A stretch of 11,318 nucleotides of DNA, taken from an uncultured Sulfurovum sp. Lineage in GTDB: Bacteria; Campylobacterota; Campylobacteria; Campylobacterales; Sulfurovaceae. Below the pieces are notes generated by a model, which was not told where the DNA came from, did not search any database, and saw only the letters and a list, made by a program, of their open reading frames with translations. Shown here piece by piece: positions 7,501 through 11,318 of this stretch. The stretch is from NCBI GenBank assembly GCA_902727905.1, contig CACVAR010000305.1:3726-15043 (forward strand), read 5' to 3'. How positions within the stretch are numbered: position 1 is the first letter of the stretch; every line of letters starts with the position of its first letter. The translations under genes were made by a program, and so were the position numbers.

Positions 7501-7801
7501 ATATGATATCTACAAAATTTTACACCGTGAAGCACGTGATAAAACAGCTACATCAGACAAGTATGATGTCTGTATGAAACAAACTGGTAAAACCAAAACC
7601 GATATGCTGGCTATTTGTAGCTCTGCCATTTTAGAACTTGACACCAGTACTTGGCTCGCTACTTGGAAAGCTGGTGTTGTTGGTATTGGTGCAGTTGATG
7701 GTGTTAATATTTATAACACAGATGGTGGACTCAGTAATAATGTAGATACTGGCTATTCTAATGCTCCTAGTCCTAGTATTGAAGGATACACAGGAAACTA
7801 A
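4580..7801 (+). CDS. Secreted M60-family (SslE/AcfD/enhancin-like) zinc metalloprotease
   Basis: A 1073-residue exported protein. The Sec-type signal peptide (Lys6, hydrophobic 7-20, cleavage near Ala20 or Ala27) has no lipobox. The zinc site is HEMGH (His871, Glu872, His875), with Glu889 following in GATEVANN; this matches the M60 pattern HExxH-(8-28)-E. Other parts matching E. coli SslE as I recall it are ARNDK near the N-terminus, IGKGRVLVMGSHLYASIL, an amidotransferase-like segment (AGGGVLMMES, about residues 315-330), GNMQSTGLYAPA (about 633-644), RPP...YGGLI, GAGHSGYPIM and WADGGNAGRLMM. The M60 domain spans roughly 630-1000. Family members cleave mucin-type glycoproteins; SslE leaves by a type II secretion system. 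SslE itself is a lipoprotein of about 1500 residues, so this protein lacks the anchor and N-terminal domain, which instead lie in the preceding gene. Substrate and secretion route here are unknown. Confidence 0.92.
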   Translation: MNNLLKLSLLTTLVSTLSIAIPSVDSADTSSLKSTSVASDVDAQLEKIYDGVREFHIFKVNYGQWSGTDTFTTLVTGQNGFPVFSARNDKDPKYVDYPIKYESNSIQRYIPVRPPSSVKDYYPNNSIELGNENTSTYNAPMVAAGTIGKGRVLVMGSHLYASILVRPRNYSNNVRNHNSVNEIVDSSDMENFFHNTFTWLTEQNTNENNRYSQNGSAIPILSNKTRTVFWGISSAGINNDLKTFTIHDNFNLTSDAKPKVTTTWKEANDNGLLDPSKYPLIILEDFEMTNTWSDFFEHTVRKTALSEVDLIVDYIRAGGGVLMMESPRFRDKHNIQVTASNEILKKAGISNFFANNAQETKLLPSKNEVGGVHQFDMCLLDYIGHTDLQRRLGLNDYSTVPTDLDGLKSMLNGNGKLSYLEEVLKRRVRQIFLEGNETKTLNSSDCGHVEVDLADGNKTAMQTILVKGDGIIQDDNNYDKYAKYPVDLNFVQAQGDVGGSMNSLLSHELGTTQLSSTDVNREYTNMSALLLNDATFSGEKFESLNQLLNEYKVGGRFVNANGEFYPGFSFTKKDVLDFRRKPVTRIMVERAFYDKNLKYDPSEFPGQSTANGSAKTAKIYLKRNTTHQQWYAGNMQSTGLYAPAHQDVTITLPENVNANKMQLLIGVGDNVGGIFRHEINLKRPPKYVKKYKFTQGNTLTVQHPYGGLIFLKSFENAVADNASAEVSFTGVQSAIHFVLGETTSEAWESMKTALAPKAELESKHYILTVPRANMASLTFEEVTNIAQGYDEMSKNAYDFYGYDQTCADTFNEHTPPSCNNDKKLAHKNREVFDPHISVGAGHSGYPIMVMKWKPASTKFPQDPRNSFLLWHEMGHNMVESWLGIAGATEVANNVMAGHQQKRFSLAERSFSTVNLVLNKQQPWADGGNAGRLMMFNQLIGWINTNYMDEFKTKNSKYYENGNPKVDYPFLDGDGYDIYKILHREARDKTATSDKYDVCMKQTGKTKTDMLAICSSAILELDTSTWLATWKAGVVGIGAVDGVNIYNTDGGLSNNVDTGYSNAPSPSIEGYTGN

Positions 7802-7832
7802 TACTTAACTATTATAAATTTCAAGGAATATA

Positions 7833-7864
7833 TTCGTCCCAGAGTTAAACAACTTTGAGACGAA
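7833..7864. terminator. Hairpin between convergent genes, candidate bidirectional terminator
   Basis: Two 14-base arms (7833-7846 and 7851-7864) pair around the 4-base loop AAAC, with one mismatch and one G-U pair: TTCGTCCCAGAGTT against AACTTTGAGACGAA. It sits in the 67-base gap between the M60 protease (+) and the antiporter (-), where a terminator serving both strands is expected. Neither side has a strong run of T, so intrinsic termination is not certain. Confidence 0.5.
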
Positions 7865-7868
7865 AGAG

Positions 7869-9029
7869 TTAAGCCTTTGGTTTTACCAAAAACTTAATAA
7901 TGATCATAGATATAATAACTTCCAACAAACTTGCAAAAATAACAGCATAATAATCATACTGATTAATACTCTCGTGTTCTTTTGCAATGGTTGCAACGGC
8001 AATCATCAGTGTTAAAGGCATAGAAAGTGCAAAAGCAATAAGTAATGCTTGCCTTTTCTCCGTAATAAATGAAAGTGTAAACGCTGCAATAATTCGTATA
8101 CCAAACATCCCTATTAACAAAAGAGCTGTTGTAATTAAAACATCATTAACAAAGATGTGACGTAAATCAAAAGAAGCCCCTACATAAATAAAAAAGATGG
8201 GTACTAAAAAACCAAACCCAAAAGAAGACATCTTTTCTTCCAACTCTTTCTTATGGTGAAAGAAAGTAGCAATAAATACACCAGCAATAAATGCCCCAAA
8301 AGCAACTTCCAAATGTAACTTTAACATAATCGAAATCATAATAAAAAAGATACCCATTGCCAGACGTAAATCTTGATATCTTCCATCTATGTTTTTAGAA
8401 CTTGGCATTAAAATCGTTTTAAACTCTGGATACCACCAAAACAGTGTTCTAAATAGAATATAGAGTAACCAAATAACCCCCAAGAAAATAAATAAAAGTG
8501 CTAATTTTGCAAAAAGATCTTTTACCTGATCAACCGTAGAAGAGGCTTCAAAAACAGTTAAAGCAATAATACTCAGTACCTCCCCAAGTGTTCCTACTAA
8601 AAATGCAATTTTAATCCAAGGTGCATTTTTTCCATACTCTTTAGAGAGCGTCGCTAGAATACCTATGGAAATAAGAGGTAAAATGATAATAAGTACAGCA
8701 TCTAAACCTGTCAATATTCCAAATATGACAGCGAGTACCCACATAATAATTAGAAAATACATTGACTGAAAAATATAAGTTTGGGGCATTTTAAAAATAC
8801 TTTTTAAATTAACTTCTAGTCCAGCTAAAAACATAAGGTATAAGAAGCCAACATGGGCAATTAAAAAGAAATTCTCATTCGCAATATTAACAATACCAAG
8901 TAAGGCTAAAAAAGAACCTAAGACAATTTCTATGGGTGCTGTAGGAAGTCGTAAAAGACGAGATAAATGTGGAGAAAGAACAAGAATGACCGAAACGGCT
9001 AAAATGACTTCAATATTTTCATCAGCCAT
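7869..9029 (-). CDS. Cation/proton antiporter, CPA2 (Kef-type) Na+/H+ exchanger family
   Basis: A 386-residue, very hydrophobic protein with about 12 membrane segments along its whole length. It is an inner-membrane protein expected to exchange Na+ or K+ for protons. Family-like features are FLAGLEVNL (about residues 67-75), a GAFIAGVFIATFFHHK segment, and FGFLVPIFFIYVGASFDL near two thirds of the length. There is no C-terminal TrkA-N or TrkA-C domain, so only the membrane module is present. Where CPA2 members often have a Gln-Asp or Asn-Asp pair in the ion-binding helix, this protein seems to have GTLGEVLSI with Glu; that alignment is by eye. The ATG at 9029 overlaps the end of bioB by 8 bases (ATGGCTGA), with no good Shine-Dalgarno, so translation is probably coupled. 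The transported ion cannot be told from sequence. Confidence 0.88.
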   Translation of the reverse strand: MADENIEVILAVSVILVLSPHLSRLLRLPTAPIEIVLGSFLALLGIVNIANENFFLIAHVGFLYLMFLAGLEVNLKSIFKMPQTYIFQSMYFLIIMWVLAVIFGILTGLDAVLIIILPLISIGILATLSKEYGKNAPWIKIAFLVGTLGEVLSIIALTVFEASSTVDQVKDLFAKLALLFIFLGVIWLLYILFRTLFWWYPEFKTILMPSSKNIDGRYQDLRLAMGIFFIMISIMLKLHLEVAFGAFIAGVFIATFFHHKKELEEKMSSFGFGFLVPIFFIYVGASFDLRHIFVNDVLITTALLLIGMFGIRIIAAFTLSFITEKRQALLIAFALSMPLTLMIAVATIAKEHESINQYDYYAVIFASLLEVIISMIIIKFLVKPKA

Positions 9030-9870
9030 GACAAGTTGTTGCTACTCCATATCCTAATCGTTCTAACATCGCTTTATCTTTTTGTGGTGCATCACCTACT
9101 GTTGTTAAGTAATTTCCAATTACCATTGAATTTGCACCAGCTTCAAACATAAGTTCTTCACACCCATCAAAAAGAAGTTCTCTTCCTCCTGCTACCATAA
9201 GCAACTTATCTTCACCAAAGAGCTTTCTAGCTCTTGTAACAATTTCTAAAGCTTCATCCCTAGAAATATTTCTTGTTTTAATAGGCAATGCTTTGTTTGG
9301 ATGATAAAAGTTTAGAGGTGTTGATTCTGGTTTTAATGATGCCAGAGAATTGAGTAAGGAGGTTCTATCTTCTGCTGTCTCTCCCATACCAAAAATACCA
9401 CCTGAACAGAGTTGTAATCCAACAGACTTAGCATTTTGACAAGTCTCATAACGTTCAGACCAATTATGTGTGGTACAAATACTAGGATAATACGCTTCAG
9501 AAGTCTCCAAATTATGATTATAACTGTCAATTCCATGTTCTTGTAAATAACGTAACTGTTCTTTAGATGCTGTTCCATTACAAGCAATAAGATTTAAATC
9601 ATCCACTTCAGCTTTTACAGCATGAGCAGCACGAGCAACAAAATCTACTTTCTTATCATCTAATCCTTTGCCAGCTGTCACTAAACAGTAACCTAAGGCA
9701 CCATAAGATTTAGCTCTTTTGGCTTCCTCCACTATGGTTTCAATGCTTTTATAACTATAACGTTCTATATCAGCATGGTATCGTACACTTTGGGTACAAA
9801 ACTTACAATCTTCTAGGCAGGTACCAGACAAAATATTATTGATGGCACATAAAAATATCTCTTTTTTCAT
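9022..9870 (-). CDS. bioB: Biotin synthase
   Basis: This radical SAM enzyme inserts sulfur into dethiobiotin in the last step of biotin synthesis. It has 282 residues from ATG at 9870. The [4Fe-4S]/SAM motif is GTCLEDCKFC (Cys18, Cys22, Cys25). Cysteines expected to hold the [2Fe-2S] cluster are in LGYCLVTAG (Cys62), LIACNG (Cys97) and LCSGGIFGMGE (Cys155), with the partner Arg in MVAGGRE. YNHNLETS is also characteristic. A longer frame starts at TTG 9894, but MKKEIFLCAI at 9870 matches the short N-terminus of Campylobacterota BioB as I recall it. The Shine-Dalgarno is weak (GGAAT, about 10 bases upstream). No other biotin gene is visible nearby, and the only downstream partner is the overlapping antiporter gene. 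Confidence 0.96.
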   Translation of the reverse strand: MKKEIFLCAINNILSGTCLEDCKFCTQSVRYHADIERYSYKSIETIVEEAKRAKSYGALGYCLVTAGKGLDDKKVDFVARAAHAVKAEVDDLNLIACNGTASKEQLRYLQEHGIDSYNHNLETSEAYYPSICTTHNWSERYETCQNAKSVGLQLCSGGIFGMGETAEDRTSLLNSLASLKPESTPLNFYHPNKALPIKTRNISRDEALEIVTRARKLFGEDKLLMVAGGRELLFDGCEELMFEAGANSMVIGNYLTTVGDAPQKDKAMLERLGYGVATTCHG

Positions 9871-9924
9871 ATTCGCATTATTCCAAATTTCCAAGAAGAG
9901 ATTGCTGAAAATACTTTATAAAAA

Positions 9925-9939
9925 ATTATAGTGTATAAT
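9925..9939. promoter_or_regulatory. Palindromic divergent promoter: two TATAAT boxes back to back
   Basis: The sequence ATTATA-GTG-TATAAT is a perfect inverted repeat. The right arm (9934-9939) is a consensus -10 for the + gene at 9976. The left arm (9925-9930) reads TATAAT on the minus strand and suits bioB. Expected start sites would lie near 9946 (+) and 9918 (-), leaving leaders of about 30 and 50 bases. No clear -35 boxes are present; the flanks are AT-rich, as is usual in Campylobacterota. The symmetry means the two promoters may compete, or a dimeric regulator could bind here. Confidence 0.6.
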
Positions 9940-9964
9940 CGCAAGAACAAATATAATCTTAACC

Positions 9965-9970
9965 AAAGGG
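9965..9970 (+). promoter_or_regulatory. Ribosome binding site supporting a TTG start at 9976
   Basis: AAAGGG lies 5 bases before TTG 9976. The in-frame GTG at 9931 would overlap the -10 box at 9934-9939 and so would not be on the transcript. The 9976 start also puts the membrane helix right at the N-terminus (MTKVQKIILFFLLLL). Confidence 0.55.
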
Positions 9971-9975
9971 TACTC

Positions 9976-11010
9976 TTGACCAAAGTACAAAAAATCATAC
10001 TTTTTTTTCTTCTACTCCTCGCTATACTTTTCTTTCTTTTCAACGTAAATGGAAAGCAAAAAGTTACTAAAGTTGAGCCCATTAAAATTGAACCTTTAAA
10101 CATAGAACCAAAAAATGCTCCTCAAGAAGAACCTAAAGTCGTATCTTCAGAACATATTCTAGCTCAACTTAAAAAAGCTGTAAAAACCTCTAAAGAGAAC
10201 CTCATCCATACAAAAGAAAATGAACATAATAAAATTATTACTAATCTACAACATACCATAAAACAACAAGAGATAAATAAAGGTATTTTAGAGAAAAAAG
10301 CTTCTCTTCCTCCAAGGGTCATACCTAAAGAAGTCGTAGCTAAAGAAGTAGTAGCTAAAAACGTAATATCAGAAAAGATAAAACCAAAAAAAACCATAAC
10401 AGAAAAAGTAGCAGTTAAAAAGGCAGTAACCCCAAAAGTAGTAACTAAAAAAATAATAGTTCAAAAAAAACCTCAAATTAGTAAAAAAGCTCTTCCCTCA
10501 ACAAATGAAATGAAAAATCTAAAACAAGTAGAGGCAATTAATGAGACAAAAACTAAGAAAGCATTCATACAAGTTGTACAGAGAGAACCATTTCAAACAA
10601 AGTCCACAACAGAACTCTCACGAGAAGAAGAAGTCTCCAAGTATAAAAGTCAATATGCTAATAGTTTAGAAGTAGTCAATGTCTCAGAAACATTTGAAAT
10701 TGAAGAGCCAGAGAGTCATTTATCTGATGCTCACTACTTTGAGCCTATTGAAAGCGTTAATGAATCAGATAATAATGCCCCCTTAAAATTTGTAAAAAAA
10801 CTGGGGGTAGTTGAGGTTTCAAACCAGTATGAAACCAACTTTAGTATTTCTGAAAAAGTTGAATTGGCAAAAGAGGGTATTGTCAGTATTTCAAGTGCAA
10901 GTGTTGAAACAAAAGAACTTAAAAATTTAGACTTTGTTGATACCTTAGAAGTAGTAGAAGTTTCTGAAGATTTTGAAACAACTGAAGCAAAGAGTTATTT
11001 AGGAGAATAA
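9976..11010 (+). CDS. Unrecognised single-pass membrane protein with Lys/Val repeats and acidic C-terminal repeats
   Basis: It has 344 residues from TTG 9976, or 359 if GTG 9931 were used. It is not recognised as any known family. A strong hydrophobic helix (about residues 7-24) follows a short basic N-terminus, giving a type II bitopic protein with the rest in the periplasm, or an uncleaved signal anchor. Next come a Pro/Glu/Lys stretch (VEPIKIEPLNIEPK), a helical charged region (about 55-105), a basic array of nine 5-residue units (about 118-162), and an acidic C-terminal half with three copies of an LxVVxVSxx[FY]E motif. The charge thus switches from basic to acidic along the chain. The TonB-like N-terminal look (anchor plus Pro/Lys/Glu) is not backed by a TonB C-terminal domain. 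It is transcribed divergently from bioB, and its last 16 bases overlap the rhodanese-like gene tail to tail. Confidence 0.75.
   Translation: MTKVQKIILFFLLLLAILFFLFNVNGKQKVTKVEPIKIEPLNIEPKNAPQEEPKVVSSEHILAQLKKAVKTSKENLIHTKENEHNKIITNLQHTIKQQEINKGILEKKASLPPRVIPKEVVAKEVVAKNVISEKIKPKKTITEKVAVKKAVTPKVVTKKIIVQKKPQISKKALPSTNEMKNLKQVEAINETKTKKAFIQVVQREPFQTKSTTELSREEEVSKYKSQYANSLEVVNVSETFEIEEPESHLSDAHYFEPIESVNESDNNAPLKFVKKLGVVEVSNQYETNFSISEKVELAKEGIVSISSASVETKELKNLDFVDTLEVVEVSEDFETTEAKSYLGE
10327..10461 (+). repeat. 15-bp in-frame repeat, nine units (5-residue Lys/Val array)
   Basis: The protein reads as KEVVA, KEVVA, KNVIS, EKIKP, KKTIT, EKVAV, KKAVT, PKVVT, KKIIV: one or two charged residues followed mainly by Val, Ile or Ala. 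The first two DNA units are nearly identical (AAAGAAGTCGTAGCT and AAAGAAGTAGTAGCT); later units are diverged. The position lies in the middle of the unrecognised membrane protein. Confidence 0.75.
10663..11001 (+). repeat. Three copies of a 20-residue C-terminal motif
   Basis: Copies at 10663-10722, 10798-10857 and 10942-11001 encode SLEVVNVSETFEIEE..., KLGVVEVSNQYETNF... and TLEVVEVSEDFETTE.... The shared core is L-x-VV-x-VS-x-x-[FY]-E. Spacings are 135 and 144 bases. The first and third are closest, both also ending in a Ser-x-Leu tail. The third ends two codons before the stop. Confidence 0.75.
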
Positions 11011-11318
11011 GTAGTTAGACCTAAAGCTTTCCAAGAACTTATTCCAGAACGATAATACAATAGTTTATCACTAGGGTATCCTAATTCCAAAAGTTTTTTA
11101 ACGGTTTTTGAAGCTTCATTACTGCTTGCAGAGCCTCCAAAAATAAGTAACCATTGTGCATTTTGAAAAGTCCATTTAAACTTCGATGTCTTAGCTACCT
11201 GCTTTGCCCCTAATAATACTAATACTTCTTTCTGATATACACTATCATCGCCTAACATACTTAAAGGTAAATTAATTGCACCAGGGATTGTTCCCTCTTG
11301 ATATGCTTTACTCTCTCT
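10995..11318 (-). CDS. Rhodanese-like domain protein lacking the active-site cysteine, 5' end beyond window
   Basis: The 107 visible C-terminal residues are open to the right edge of the window; the ATG at 11258 is internal. The frame upstream of it reads YQEGTIPGAINLPLS, the classic rhodanese motif before the active-site half, so the gene begins outside the window. The C-terminal half ends in LLELGYPSDKLLYYRSGISSWKALGL, typical of rhodanese domains. Active rhodaneses transfer sulfur through a loop Cys. Here the loop after the central strand (LLIFGGSASSNEASK) has no Cys, and the visible part contains none at all, so it is probably non-catalytic, perhaps binding or regulatory. The 3' end overlaps the + strand gene by 16 bases. 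Confidence 0.85.
   Translation of the reverse strand, partial: RESKAYQEGTIPGAINLPLSMLGDDSVYQKEVLVLLGAKQVAKTSKFKWTFQNAQWLLIFGGSASSNEASKTVKKLLELGYPSDKLLYYRSGISSWKALGLTTYSPK

Noticed and set aside
7871..7895. Short inverted repeat TTGGT-TTT-ACCAA near the 3' end of the antiporter gene as a terminator
   Set aside because: It lies within the last codons (KFLVKPKA), the stem is only 5 bp, and the hairpin at 7833-7864 is a better candidate.
9333..9587. Minus-strand frame of 84 residues inside bioB
   Set aside because: It is an out-of-frame shadow of a well-supported BioB with all its cluster-binding cysteines.
9871..9894. Longer BioB from TTG 9894
   Set aside because: The extra residues (MEIWNNAN) are not like the family N-terminus; ATG 9870 gives the usual MKKEIFLCAI start.
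9931..9975. GTG 9931 as the start of the unknown + strand protein
   Set aside because: It overlaps the -10 box TATAAT at 9934-9939 and has no ribosome binding site; TTG 9976 has AAAGGG 5 bases upstream.
9976..11010. TonB protein
   Set aside because: The N-terminal anchor and Pro/Lys/Glu stretch look alike, but the C-terminal TonB fold and its YP motif are absent and the C-terminus is acidic repeats.

Overview
The window is AT-rich and gene-dense. It looks like a chromosome segment from a Campylobacterota (Epsilonproteobacteria) bacterium, perhaps of the Sulfurimonas/Sulfurovum/Arcobacter kind. The signs are a BioB with the short N-terminus typical of the group, an enolase gene followed at once by an FtsB/DivIC-like gene, and TATAAT promoters with no clear -35 box. 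The genus cannot be fixed from the sequence alone.

Layout: (1) 1-1280 (+) holds the 3' part of eno and a small FtsB/DivIC-like membrane protein whose ATG directly follows the eno stop. (2) 1281-1454 is an AT-rich gap with candidate promoters. (3) 1455-7801 (+) is a two-gene unit joined by a TAATG overlap: a 1041-residue outer-membrane-type lipoprotein with four copies of one domain, two Ig-like domains and Asn-rich linkers, then a 1073-residue secreted M60-family (enhancin/SslE/AcfD-like) zinc metalloprotease. (4) 7802-7868 is a convergent gap with a hairpin. (5) 7869-9870 (-) is bioB followed by an overlapping CPA2-type cation/proton antiporter. (6) 9871-9975 is a divergent promoter region centred on a perfect palindrome of two TATAAT boxes. 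(7) 9976-11010 (+) is an unrecognised single-pass membrane protein with two kinds of internal repeat. (8) 10995-11318 (-) is the 3' part of a rhodanese-like gene that runs off the right edge and has no catalytic cysteine.

The main point of interest is the pair at 1455-7801. In E. coli SslE (YghJ) and Vibrio AcfD, one lipoprotein carries the lipobox, a small N-terminal domain and the M60 protease. Here those parts appear to lie on two translationally coupled genes: the lipoprotein carries the lipobox and four N-terminal-type domains, and the protease has its own signal peptide. The lipoprotein also carries a 455-bp internal duplication differing at only 7 positions and a 39-bp tandem repeat. 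The linkers are dense in D/E-X-N-X-S/T, the sequon used by the Campylobacterota N-glycosylation enzyme PglB. A reasonable model is a surface-anchored, possibly glycosylated partner that holds or presents a secreted mucinase-like protease. That model is inference.
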